64,000 nucleotides of DNA from Candidatus Nitrotoga sp. AM1P (GTDB lineage Bacteria > Pseudomonadota > Gammaproteobacteria > Burkholderiales > Gallionellaceae): the NCBI RefSeq assembly GCF_013168275.1, contig NZ_AP019547.1:2852001-2916000 (forward strand), given 5' to 3'. Of the stretch, positions 39,930 through 48,568 are shown piece after piece. A program made the position numbers and the translations under genes. The number at the start of each line of letters is the position of its first letter. Positions within the stretch are counted from its first letter, which is position 1. The notes under the pieces were generated by a model. The model did no database searches. It was given only the letters and a program-made list of their open reading frames with translations, and was not told where the DNA came from.

Positions 39930-40649
39930 ATGGCAGCCCTTGCTCGTCTCTCGAAACGTCTTGTTGAATTAATCTTGTGTTCACGCCGGGAAGCCGAACT
40001 TTATATTGTAGGTGGTTGGGTAATGGTCGATGGACAAGTGGTGGAAAAACCGCAGGCCATGGTGTCACAGCAAGAGAAAATCGAGCTCCACCCTGAAGCT
40101 AGCCTCATTCCGGTTGTGCCAGTGACCATGTTGTTTCATCAACCGCTAGTCGCAGGTATGGATGCTAATTTTGCGCAGCAACTAATTTGCGCCGATACGC
40201 GGGCGGCTGACGATCCATCCGGAATTCACATCACCAAGCAACACTTTGCTCAATTGAAGAAAGGCACACCGTTAGAGAAAAATGCTAGCGGCTTGTTAGT
40301 ATTTACCCAGGATTTTCGAGTGATGCGTAAGCTGATCGATGATGCAGCCACGATTGAGCAAGAATATATTGTGGAAATTGTTGGTGAACTACCTTCTGAT
40401 GGGCTCAAACAACTCAGTCACGGACTTAGTTTTAATGGTCGGGCATTGGCCCCGATCAAGGTCAGTTGGCAAAACGAAACCCGGCTGCGCTTTGCCTTCA
40501 AGGGAGCGCAACCCGGGCAGATCACACATATGTGTAAAATTGTTGGGCTACAGGTGTTGGCCATGAAACGAATCCGAATCGGGCGAATATCGATGGCCAA
40601 ATTACAGCCCGGGCTGTGGCGTTATTTGATGCCGCATGAGCGGTTTTAA
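39930..40649 (+). CDS. RluF-like rRNA pseudouridine synthase, catalytic Asp replaced
   Basis: The N-terminus is an S4-type RNA-binding domain (RLSKRLVELILCSRREAELYIVGGWVMVDGQVV) and the rest is the RsuA/RluF-type pseudouridine synthase fold (EQEYIVEIVGELP ... ITHMCKIVGLQVLAMKRIRIGRI). The catalytic motif, normally RLDxxSxGLL, reads PLEKNASGLL here. The essential Asp is thus Glu116 and the preceding Arg is Pro. Either activity is lost or strongly altered, and the protein may act as an RNA binder. Length (239) is normal. Confidence 0.85.
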   Translation: MAALARLSKRLVELILCSRREAELYIVGGWVMVDGQVVEKPQAMVSQQEKIELHPEASLIPVVPVTMLFHQPLVAGMDANFAQQLICADTRAADDPSGIHITKQHFAQLKKGTPLEKNASGLLVFTQDFRVMRKLIDDAATIEQEYIVEIVGELPSDGLKQLSHGLSFNGRALAPIKVSWQNETRLRFAFKGAQPGQITHMCKIVGLQVLAMKRIRIGRISMAKLQPGLWRYLMPHERF

Positions 40650-40695
40650 CCTTGAATGTTGCAATAGTTGGCGTTTACTCTGTTCGATTTAAAGC

Positions 40696-41540
40696 TCACT
40701 GATTTGCACTCGTCACATACTTGGCTAGGCAAGCAACCATCGTGTTTCGGTGGATTTCAAGCACACGTTCCAACGGTGTCTGATAGCCACCAGCCAGATT
40801 CCAGACGAGCGGAATACCGATTTCTTTCGCAACTGAAAACACGATTCGATCTCGCTTTGCCAGTTCCTTCGTAGTCAGAAAATCACCAAGCGGATCATCG
40901 ATATGTTGATCGGCTCCGGCTTGATAAATCAGCAAGTCACAATCAGAAAAACTGCGTACGACTGCCGCTAACTTATCGACAAATCTCTTGGAATCGGATG
41001 CAGAGCAGTATTCCTCTGAGACATGACGAATCCAGTCAATAGCAAGTCGTGTAATGATTTCTGCAGTTCCATCACCGTAGTGCTGGTCGCAGTCCAGAAT
41101 GCCAACTCGCCTGACTTTTTTTCCGCTTTCAAAACCAGTGCAGTAACCATCAATCCATTAAAAGTACAGTAGCCAAAGCCTGATTTGTAGCTGGCGTGGT
41201 GAAACCCTGATGTAGGAGAGCATGCGACCAAACCATTATCCAGTGCACAACGAGCGGCTGACAGGATTGAGCCGGAAGTCCAAGGCAAGGATTCGGCAAC
41301 ATCCCTCTGCCGGCCACAAAATCCATTTCTCAAGTCGCAATCTAAAACGCCATGAACGTAACTTCGATCATGTGCATGCGCGATCTGCTTTCGTGTCACC
41401 GGAACCGGATCAATGATACGGATAGGTAGGCTTGTCTCAATCCAGTTGGCAACCACCAGCGCTGGCTTGCGAGGGCTTGGAGAAAATGTCTCCGGGTTGG
41501 AAATCTGCTTTGGTGAGAAATATACATCTATGAATTTCAT
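40696..41540 (-). pseudogene. Histone deacetylase/acetylpolyamine amidohydrolase family, frameshifted
   Basis: The N-terminal two thirds reads MKFIDVYFSPKQ ... HDRSYVHGVLDC ... GFHHASYKSGFGYCTFNGL, the zinc deacetylase fold with the His-His pair. The frame fails at an A7 run (41116-41122). Adding one base restores VGILDCDQHYGDGT and then LIYQAGADQHIDDPLGDFLT, with the metal-binding Asp and His residues, down to a stop at 40696. So one missing base breaks an otherwise complete gene of about 280 residues. It lies 31 bases after the next gene on the same strand, probably in one operon. Confidence 0.8.
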
Positions 41541-41571
41541 GGCTATCCCGATCTGTTAACCCGTGTCTTGC

Positions 41572-42003
41572 CTAAAAACTCTCGGCCCAGCGGTCCCAGA
41601 AATCTGGTTCATCATGATGAACATTATTCATGGCGGCATGAAGCGTCAAGGCAAAGAACCAGACACCCGGCCGGCGAGTGCTCCCATCGGGATTTTCCAA
41701 GTAGTTGAGGAGTTGCTGATAGACCGGATTCGTCTCCTCAAAGGGCACGTCGATATATATTTGCCCAGCGTAAGACCTCATCGAATTTGTGTCGGCAACA
41801 TCACAGCAGGATTGCCATCTGATCTGGTTATTGTTTAACCACTCGATGACCGATTGCCGACCTACCGATGATTCCCAGTTCCAACTGGAATTTGGTTTTT
41901 TGATTTCCCAATCCGGGTTATCTGGGTCGGAAAATTTGAGGAAGAGTACATCGCGCTGCTTTTGACGGGCGATGGCGTCGATGTGTTCAATCAACTGCGG
42001 CAT
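41572..42003 (-). CDS. Hypothetical protein next to the deacetylase
   Basis: This roughly 143-residue soluble protein starts MPQLIEHIDAIARQKQRDVL and ends FWDRWAESF. It is rich in Trp, Asn and acidic residues, with no signal or membrane segment. I do not recognise a domain. An upstream Met at 42027 would add eight residues. It precedes the broken deacetylase gene in the same direction with a short gap. Confidence 0.65.
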   Translation of the reverse strand: MPQLIEHIDAIARQKQRDVLFLKFSDPDNPDWEIKKPNSSWNWESSVGRQSVIEWLNNNQIRWQSCCDVADTNSMRSYAGQIYIDVPFEETNPVYQQLLNYLENPDGSTRRPGVWFFALTLHAAMNNVHHDEPDFWDRWAESF

Positions 42004-42126
42004 AATATTTCTCGTTTGATGGAACACCCATAGTTTCCATGCAGAAACGACGAAATGCGTCGCATATTGCCCGACAACGGAATCAGGACATCAGGTCAGG
42101 ACAGCGGGGGCAGGTCTCGCGCGGCG

Positions 42127-42444
42127 CTAGATGCCTGAAATGAGCATGTCCATCGCACCGAGTATTTCATATCGGATATGTTCCAGTGTTGTCACTTCGG
42201 ACTTTAAAATTGATTTTGGAACAGACGTTATTTGATGAGTAAGTAGTACAAAGCTTGTACCATCAATATCGATAATTGGACATAGATTCTTAACGTCAGT
42301 TTTTTGTAATGCCGTGTGTGGTGACAAAGGTATAACAACCCGTGAGTTTAAGTCATTGAGTAAAGTGTTTTGAATGTCAACGAAATATGGGTATGTCTCA
42401 TTAGAGGTGCTATCAACATTGCGGTAAAGAGTAAATTGGCTCAT
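42127..42444 (-). CDS. ccdB: CcdB-family toxin
   Basis: CcdB poisons DNA gyrase. The 105-residue protein has the family start QFTLYRNVDSTSNETYPYFVDIQNTLL, the middle block RVVIPLS and the C-terminal helix with ALGAMD-like LGAMDMLISGI. Its ATG overlaps the ccdA stop (TAATG), typical of the coupled operon. The terminal Trp-Gly-Ile of F-plasmid CcdB, needed for gyrase contact, reads SGI here. Confidence 0.92.
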   Translation of the reverse strand: MSQFTLYRNVDSTSNETYPYFVDIQNTLLNDLNSRVVIPLSPHTALQKTDVKNLCPIIDIDGTSFVLLTHQITSVPKSILKSEVTTLEHIRYEILGAMDMLISGI

Positions 42445-42689
42445 TAGAAATTTCGGTATGAATCAGAGAATAAACCATTTCTTTCAGCTAATTCATTCAA
42501 TGACTCTATAGCTTTTTTATTACTCTTAAGCCATTTGTCTCGCTCAGTAGTTCTAAGCTCATCTGCCAGTGCTCGCTCTAGGGTGGCTGATAGATTAATT
42601 TTTAATTCTCTTGCTTTTGACAGCAAGTCACTGTTAATGCTTAAGTTTGTTGCCTTTTTTGAAGCAGTTTCATCATAAAGCTGGAGCAT
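42444..42689 (-). CDS. ccdA: CcdA-family antitoxin
   Basis: This 81-residue antitoxin has an N-terminal ribbon-helix-helix DNA-binding part (KKATNLSINSDLLSKARELKINLSATLERAL) and a C-terminal toxin-binding tail (NKKAIESLNELAERNGLFSDSYRNF). AAAGGACC precedes the start. It should repress its own operon through the palindrome just upstream. Confidence 0.92.
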   Translation of the reverse strand: MLQLYDETASKKATNLSINSDLLSKARELKINLSATLERALADELRTTERDKWLKSNKKAIESLNELAERNGLFSDSYRNF

Positions 42690-42707
42690 GGTAACGGTCC
42701 TTTGGTT

Positions 42708-42732
42708 ATATGCGTATATAGTGTGCGCATAT
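42708..42732 (-). promoter_or_regulatory. Putative ccdAB operator
   Basis: An inverted repeat ATATGCG (42708-42714) and CGCATAT (42726-42732), separated by 11 bases, lies 19-43 bases upstream of the ccdA start. The AT-rich centre can host a -10 box. Position and symmetry fit autorepression by CcdA/CcdB. Confidence 0.5.
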
Positions 42733-42812
42733 TAAATGTAGCGGCATGATGTGTAAAGAAGGCGACGGGATTTACATGGCTGCATTAGAGCCGCCAAGAT
42801 AAAAACGCAAAT

Positions 42813-43440
42813 TTACTCATTCGCCACACCATGTGGCACATGCCCCGTAGCAACGTGCTGATAAGCGGATTCGCAATGTTTCTGCTGGTCATCAAAGAAA
42901 ATGTCCACCCCGAAAGCCTTCAGGAATTCGCCTTTGTCCTTTCCACCCAGGAATAGCGCTTCATCAATGCGGATGTGTTCCATGCGCGTAAAGTACGGAT
43001 GACGCGCTCGTGGGCGGGTGCGCCGCGCGCGGTGATGAGCGCGGTACGGATAGGTGAAATATTTCCCAGAGAGTCGAGTTGAATCTGGTGCAGCATGGCA
43101 AGGAAATTTTTGAACGGACCACCGGGTAGTGGCTGCTTGGCGGCAAGTATTTCGTTGCTTTCAAAAGCATCCAGCCCATCCCGTCTGTAGATGCGCTCAG
43201 ACTCATCCGAGAACAACACTGCGTCGCCGTCGAAAGCGATGCGCAACTGTTTGGGATTAACTTCAGCCAACGGCGCTGCCGACGAGGGCAGAATCGTCGC
43301 GGCAGCGAATCCAGCTTTCAGTGCCTTGCGCACGTCACTTGGATCAGCGGAAAGAAATAATTGCGCGCCGAATGCCGAAATATAGGGATGCGTACTCTCG
43401 CCTCGCGTAAATGCCGCCCGGCTGATATTCAGGCTATGGT
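42813..43440 (-). pseudogene. Cytosolic 5'-nucleotidase family protein, truncated and frameshifted
   Basis: Recognisable segments of a PF06189-type 5'-nucleotidase are IQHHSLNISRAAFTRGES, FGAQLFLSADPSDVRKALKAGFAAATILPS, RIAFDGDAVLFSDESE and RTALITARGAPAHERVIRTLRAWN. A two-base excess (ACAC) near 42973 shifts the frame; the original continues IRIDEALFLGGKDKGEFLKAF and ends GHVPHGVANE at 42813. The 5' part, including the start and first roughly 60 codons, is missing and the gene begins abruptly beside the repeat-protein gene. It is non-functional. Confidence 0.75.
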
Positions 43441-43463
43441 GCTGGATCGAGTAAATCTACTGG

Positions 43464-43784
43464 CTAATACAGGCGCAAAACCAGCTTTCCCGCTACAGCC
43501 AGTATGGAATGGTCACCCATGTCATATATGTTGGATGCATTTGCGCCATTCTTAGGCTTTATTTTTCGACTCTCTACCACCCAAGTATTGCTAGAAGAGG
43601 CGCCGCTCTTGGGTTTGAGTTCTTTACCGTCCCAAAGCCATGTGTTTGAAGAAGAAGCGCTAGTTTTTGGTTTAATTTCTTTGCCATCACATATCCAAGT
43701 ATTGGATGACGAAGCCCCACTCCTTGGCTTCAGTTCCCGTCCGTCACAAATCCAGCTTTTTGGAAAATCAACATCTAAACCCAT
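43464..43784 (-). CDS. Small protein of about 21-residue tandem repeats
   Basis: The 106-residue protein begins MGLDVDFPKSWICDGRELKP, then repeats a unit of about 21 residues four times. Each unit has a Trp, a short acidic turn (DGKE), the stretch KPKSGASSS and Asn. It ends in a non-repeat tail (ILAVAGKLVLRLY). The regular W-D-G-K spacing suggests a small beta-solenoid or stacked hairpins. AGAGAGG precedes the ATG. It is the last gene of the DUF2779-WYL-DUF262 run, about 70 bases after it. I do not know a function. Confidence 0.7.
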   Translation of the reverse strand: MGLDVDFPKSWICDGRELKPRSGASSSNTWICDGKEIKPKTSASSSNTWLWDGKELKPKSGASSSNTWVVESRKIKPKNGANASNIYDMGDHSILAVAGKLVLRLY

Positions 43785-43853
43785 GGTAAGCCTCTCTTTG
43801 ATGAATTATCGTCATCCATGGTATGCCAACAACAGTGAAAGTCATTTTCGCAA

Positions 43854-46085
43854 TTATTTAGGCATGATGGATTTGCACGCTTCGTAGTATTGGAAGTAGA
43901 GTCCCCGCGCCCTTCTGTGTACCGCACTTTGAAAGGCCTGCAAACGTGCTTCATTCCATGTTCGGTCCTCATTTCCATCGATATTGACATCGACATTGGG
44001 CGATGCTGTTTTCCATTCTTTTTCATGTTCAGGATAGTGATAGAGCAAGCTATCCGCATAGTACATCCCTGAATTGAGCTTTGAAGTAAGTGCAACATCA
44101 CCAAAGCTCCGATTCAGGCTGGATTCAAGCACGTGCAGATTGCCAATGCAGTTGCCCACATCATGTCTCCCCGCATGGAATTTTTTCATCACTTCCGATT
44201 TTTCATCAAAAGTTCTGATAATGTTGCGCCAGTCTGCGCCCCAATGGTTCTGTGGGCATAGATGGTCAAAATCGTAGGGAACGGTATCTTCGTCAGTTAA
44301 CCCTGCGAATTCGTTTTGCGACTTCTCGTTAAATTTCTGATGAACATAGGCGCGCTGCAACCAAAGTAATATGGGTTTCCGTCCCCAGCAGAAGCGCTTG
44401 TAGAGTTCTTTCTGCTTATTAGTTGAACTATCCGACTGCGACTGGAAAATTTCATCGCGTGATCGAAGAGATGCGCTAGTGTCTTGTTTTAAAATATTCT
44501 CTAATGCCTCATACGACATTAAAGGTAAGGCCAACCCGAACTGATCATCTTGGGCATCAATTAGTTTTTCGTAAAGATTTATTGCTGGGAAAGCGCCTAG
44601 GTCGCTACTGTTGATAATTTCAAACGCTTTTTTGCTTGCATTGTGTTCATCCCAAACATTCAGATACCAAAACAAGCTGAACGAAACGATTTTTTGTCGA
44701 TTGTCTTCGATGGTGTTTTGAGCGGGATTGAGCATAATCCAGCGCAACAACACTTGAATCAGTCCACGCGAAAGGTGGGGCATCATGGGCAATGGCAGAC
44801 CAATATCCTGTTCACCCTGGTAGCACAGTAATTTATATAGAGATTCGAAAGCCGAGGTTAAGCTGTTGCTTTCTTCAAGGTAGTCGCGTAAGGGTTTGCC
44901 TGACTCCCCCTTCTTGCCAAGAAGTCTGTCCAGATGGCGATGAAAATCATTGGGATTAGGACGTGGATTGTCAGCAATTTGTGCGCCCGGATCGTTATCG
45001 TTGTTTTTTTGTGCAGCCGCCAAGCGAAATGCGGACATGACGTAATCAGTTGCGCTCATGAACGCGCGAACTGATATCTTATCGTGAATTCCATTGACCA
45101 ATTCCTGTGCTTCTGGCCATTTTTGTTTGATCATTGAGAACAACAAATCTTCTGCACTCAGACTGGCACCGTTTCGCCCTATGCGCTCGAACAGCAAGAC
45201 CAATGGATTAGGCGTATCGTTTGGAGTGGCTGCCTCCGGTGAGCTAATATGCTCTGGGATCAATATTAGCGGGACTTCGAGCATTTCTAAATGTTTGAAA
45301 GCCTTGTGCAGGTTGGAAAACCTTCCATCCAGGTTAGAAAGCTTTTTATTATCCGCAAAGTGGCTTTTGAACAAATCTAGAAATGCCTGTTCGTCATTGG
45401 CTGTTTTTATGAATGCCTCCCACAAGTCCTTCACTTTGACGAAATGGTTTGATTCGCTCCCGGCTCTCCATGGGCGGGGTGGAGAATGTTCTGTTTTTAA
45501 ATCAAACAATTCATAGTCGGGTTTTTCTTTCTCTTCGCCAGAGGTGAGCTCGTCATAAATTTCTCTGGCTTTTTTTCGATCTGATCTCGAAAGTCGACTG
45601 TGTGAAGGGCGTTGGAAACCGAAGGGCTGCGTTTTGGTTGTAAGGCGGATATCAAACGGTGAGCCTGCATATCCCTCTTCAGCAAGGTCAATCCACAAGC
45701 AATGCTGGAGTTGGGTTGAATTTATGAATGGACAGCCGATCAGCATAGCCAGCGTTCTTTGTTGTCCATCAAGTAGCCCCATGGCTTCGCTGCTTATGTT
45801 TTCAGTCTTTTTTTCTTTAATAGTGAGAGTGCTTGCAACCTGCCCCTCTGACAGTTTGCTGAGCATCAGGCTGCCGATGGGCATTCCTCTTAACAAGGAA
45901 TCCCATAAATCAACAATCTGTTTGGGTTTCCATACGAAGCCACGCTGAATAGCCGGTAGTAAAAGCTCTTTTTCATACGTTTCGTTTCCAGTCGCCCACT
46001 TCAAATATTCCGGTAGTTTCATACCGCACACTTGGTTATTATCTGTAAAAGGCCAATTTTTACTGCTGCTCTTTTTGTTCTCCAT
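43854..46085 (-). CDS. DUF262/DUF1524 protein (GmrSD-type endonuclease-like)
   Basis: The N-terminal DUF262 (ParB/Srx-like) carries PAIQRGFVWKPKQIVDLWDSLL (from about residue 44) and the nucleotide-site motif LLDGQQRTLAML (DGQQR 106-110). The C-terminal DUF1524-like His-Me nuclease part has YDFDHLCPQNHW (Asp607-His608) and GNLHVLESSLNRSFGD (about 648-663). This two-domain plan is that of GmrSD-type modification-dependent endonucleases and SspE-like phage-defence effectors. Length is 743. It starts five bases after the WYL gene with GGAGAG upstream, so it is in the same operon. Probable role is DNA restriction; the trigger is unknown. Confidence 0.85.
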   Translation of the reverse strand: MENKKSSSKNWPFTDNNQVCGMKLPEYLKWATGNETYEKELLLPAIQRGFVWKPKQIVDLWDSLLRGMPIGSLMLSKLSEGQVASTLTIKEKKTENISSEAMGLLDGQQRTLAMLIGCPFINSTQLQHCLWIDLAEEGYAGSPFDIRLTTKTQPFGFQRPSHSRLSRSDRKKAREIYDELTSGEEKEKPDYELFDLKTEHSPPRPWRAGSESNHFVKVKDLWEAFIKTANDEQAFLDLFKSHFADNKKLSNLDGRFSNLHKAFKHLEMLEVPLILIPEHISSPEAATPNDTPNPLVLLFERIGRNGASLSAEDLLFSMIKQKWPEAQELVNGIHDKISVRAFMSATDYVMSAFRLAAAQKNNDNDPGAQIADNPRPNPNDFHRHLDRLLGKKGESGKPLRDYLEESNSLTSAFESLYKLLCYQGEQDIGLPLPMMPHLSRGLIQVLLRWIMLNPAQNTIEDNRQKIVSFSLFWYLNVWDEHNASKKAFEIINSSDLGAFPAINLYEKLIDAQDDQFGLALPLMSYEALENILKQDTSASLRSRDEIFQSQSDSSTNKQKELYKRFCWGRKPILLWLQRAYVHQKFNEKSQNEFAGLTDEDTVPYDFDHLCPQNHWGADWRNIIRTFDEKSEVMKKFHAGRHDVGNCIGNLHVLESSLNRSFGDVALTSKLNSGMYYADSLLYHYPEHEKEWKTASPNVDVNIDGNEDRTWNEARLQAFQSAVHRRARGLYFQYYEACKSIMPK

Positions 46086-46090
46086 TATTG

Positions 46091-47065
46091 TTACTCTCCA
46101 TGATAAATAGCAGCATCAGACCGCACCACCGCTGACACCGACTCTCCAAACCCCCTCAACCACCACTCCAGCATCGCCGAATCCACCACTGTCGCAGTAA
46201 TTTCGTAGGCATCCTCCAGTTCCACTACCGTCTGATCCGCAGACAGCGGCGATTCCAGCAAATGCAACCCGGCTTCCTTTTCAATGCGGAAGCTCAACCG
46301 AACGCGCTGTCCATCGCCATATCCAAAGCGTCCATCGTCGTCGTACTGCTTGAGGTCGAAATCTTTGGGACGTTCAAAGGTCAGGGTCGATGCGCGCGCT
46401 GAAAGGATACGATGCAGCGCGAGGCTTCTTTCGTTGTTGTAGCCATCAAAACGGCACACAAGATACATGCGTGGTCCTTGCTGGGCGAGTCCCAGCGGCA
46501 TCACGCGGGTTGAGGTTCGTTTACCGGCGGCGTTTTTGTAATCCACCTCCAGCCACTGGTTGCCGTAAAGCGCATTGCTGACCTGATCAAATACGATGGG
46601 ATCAACCTTGGGTGGCAGTAGCGGCTGGCTGGTGTTGACCACGCGTACTTTTTCCAGCCATTCACGATCACGCTGGGTCGTACTTTTGTCCCCCAGTTGG
46701 CTGCGCGCCTGGGTGAAGAAGCCTTCCATGGATTTCATCAATTTGGCGGGCAGCAAGTTGCTCAAGTGTTGCTCAGCCAGCATGAGTAGCAATGATTCCT
46801 GCGTGCTGAGGCATGGTAGCGACAGCCCCTTGGCGCAGGGTTTCCAGCTATATCGGTAGGGCTTGGTGCTGTCATCGCGGTCGATATCGAAAAACTCGGA
46901 AAGCGTTTCCAGTTGGCGCTGGATAGTGCGCATATCCCGCTCAAAGCCAGCGTCCGCTAGTTGTTGGCGCAGTTCAGGGGCTGTGATCGTGCGGCCTTTG
47001 GGTATGCGCCGTAATAGCTCATGAGAGAGCTGGAGCGTTTCCAGCGAATCTGGGCGTTTTGGCAT
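46091..47065 (-). CDS. WYL-domain transcriptional regulator
   Basis: This 324-residue protein has an N-terminal winged helix-turn-helix (LSHELLRRIPKGRTITAPELRQQL) and a central WYL domain (WLEVDYKNAAGKRTSTRVMPLGL ... RMYLVCRFDGYNNERSLALHRI). A WCX-like C-terminal part ends YHGE. Such regulators (CapW/BrxR relatives) often repress phage-defence operons until a nucleic-acid or nucleotide signal is sensed. The start lies three bases past the DUF2779 stop, so the genes are coupled. It most likely controls this operon. Confidence 0.88.
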   Translation of the reverse strand: MPKRPDSLETLQLSHELLRRIPKGRTITAPELRQQLADAGFERDMRTIQRQLETLSEFFDIDRDDSTKPYRYSWKPCAKGLSLPCLSTQESLLLMLAEQHLSNLLPAKLMKSMEGFFTQARSQLGDKSTTQRDREWLEKVRVVNTSQPLLPPKVDPIVFDQVSNALYGNQWLEVDYKNAAGKRTSTRVMPLGLAQQGPRMYLVCRFDGYNNERSLALHRILSARASTLTFERPKDFDLKQYDDDGRFGYGDGQRVRLSFRIEKEAGLHLLESPLSADQTVVELEDAYEITATVVDSAMLEWWLRGFGESVSAVVRSDAAIYHGE

Positions 47066-47068
47066 GGC

Positions 47069-48568
47069 TTATAGCTCCAAGTCAGTGCGGCCGGCAAATA
47101 CTTGCCATAGACGGACCATGGCGTAGGTATCGAGCTTGCAGTATTCAAGAAGTTGCTGTTCGATTTGGGCTTTGCGCTCGGCGCTGGTGTTCGGATGGAT
47201 GCCTTCGAGGAAGGCGCCCATTGCCATGCCGCCATCTTGCACGCCGTCGAGGGCATCGTAGCGCAGTTCCGGAACTACGGCGGGCAATACCTTCTTGATG
47301 CTCCAGCTGCCTTGTTGGCTGGGATGGTAGTAACGCTCGCGGGCGATGGGCAGCAGATCGACCACACGTGCGTTGATGGCCAGCAGCGATTCGCTCAAGC
47401 GCGGGTAACGTTCGGCCAGTTCGCGAATGCGCGCTTTCTCAAATCCAGCGTTGTACACGTACACGGGGCCTTGCTTACCACATGCAGCAATCAGCGCATG
47501 AGCGAAGGGTTCGGAAGGATTGTTTCCTGTAAGGTCAAGGAAGGCCGTCTGTTCAAGCTGGCCGAATATAGTAAGAGTGTGCAGGCTGAACTGGAAGGTA
47601 ATCTGCTGGTAGGGGCGGGTACCTTTCCAGATGGGTACGGCGAACTGGATGGTTTCGAAGTCGAGAAAATAGGCGGGAAGATCATGTGCAGCCAAATCTG
47701 CTGCGGCGCCAGCAGCATCGAAGAACACCTCATTGGCGAGGGTGTAATCTTTGACCCGCTGTTGTTTGTCGTTGAGCAGATCGTCTGGTACATCCTTTAG
47801 ATCGTAGACACCTTTTATGGCGAGCTCTTTTGCCTTTGCCGAGGAAAAGCGGGGCAGCCAACAGACCGGGTATTCCGACTTAGGCTCATCGCGATTGCAA
47901 TAATCGTAAAAACCGCATTCAAAGGGCGTGCCGCAATGGTCGCCAGTTCCAATAACAGGCTCGGAAGGCTCGGCGGCGATGCTTTGCGCTTGGGCAATCC
48001 AGCCTTTGACTTCATCGGTTCGAGAGAACGCCTCGGCTGTGAGATCATTTTCTTTTAGCAGCCCTCGGTAATCCTCATTTCCTGGATAGACCCATGAGCT
48101 ATCAATGTGCGCCAGGGCAATGGCTTCCAGCGAAACGCCCGCTGACTGAGCCACAAACGCCTGCACGGCCACGTCATCGCGGTGGTAATCTTTCACGCTG
48201 GTAGAGGATTTTACTTCGATCATGCGCCAGACCTGCTTGCCATCCTTTTGCACCGGCAGCATCACATCGGCAAAGGCAAGTGCGCCAGCAGAAGAGAAAC
48301 CCGCCTCAAAGATCGGTTGTGCTGAATGAAGTGATTCCGCGCTACGTTCGAACGCACGGTTGAATCCTTCGTTTTGTAAGTCGATCACGACACCACGCCC
48401 CTCTGGGTCATAAATGCGCTGGGCAATATCGCCAACTTGAAAACCGACCTGAAAATTTGCCTGAGTTGCGGACGAATCTTCGCGCAAGTCTGGGCGATGA
48501 ACTTCCAGCCATAAACGTTTGGGACACTGGCGGAGGGCCATGAGCTTGGACTTTGAGAATGCGCGCAT
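47069..48568 (-). CDS. DUF2779 protein: Cas4-like nuclease plus DEDDy exonuclease motifs
   Basis: This 499-residue protein has two visible nuclease parts. Residues 1-230 look like Cas4/RecB-family: SKSKLMALRQCPKRLWLE (Cys15), Asp101 in ALAFADVMLP, Glu118-Val-Lys120 (MIEVKSS), and a Cys cluster C212-x5-C218-x5-C224 that with Cys15 could hold an Fe-S cluster. Residues 298-495 have the three exonuclease motifs: FLDFETIQ (Asp303, Glu305), VYVYNAGFEKARI, and Tyr476-x3-Asp480 (YCKLD), the DEDDy form. This is the first gene of a tight operon with WYL and DUF262. The family has no agreed function that I know; DNA processing in defence is a reasonable inference. Confidence 0.82.
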   Translation of the reverse strand: MRAFSKSKLMALRQCPKRLWLEVHRPDLREDSSATQANFQVGFQVGDIAQRIYDPEGRGVVIDLQNEGFNRAFERSAESLHSAQPIFEAGFSSAGALAFADVMLPVQKDGKQVWRMIEVKSSTSVKDYHRDDVAVQAFVAQSAGVSLEAIALAHIDSSWVYPGNEDYRGLLKENDLTAEAFSRTDEVKGWIAQAQSIAAEPSEPVIGTGDHCGTPFECGFYDYCNRDEPKSEYPVCWLPRFSSAKAKELAIKGVYDLKDVPDDLLNDKQQRVKDYTLANEVFFDAAGAAADLAAHDLPAYFLDFETIQFAVPIWKGTRPYQQITFQFSLHTLTIFGQLEQTAFLDLTGNNPSEPFAHALIAACGKQGPVYVYNAGFEKARIRELAERYPRLSESLLAINARVVDLLPIARERYYHPSQQGSWSIKKVLPAVVPELRYDALDGVQDGGMAMGAFLEGIHPNTSAERKAQIEQQLLEYCKLDTYAMVRLWQVFAGRTDLEL

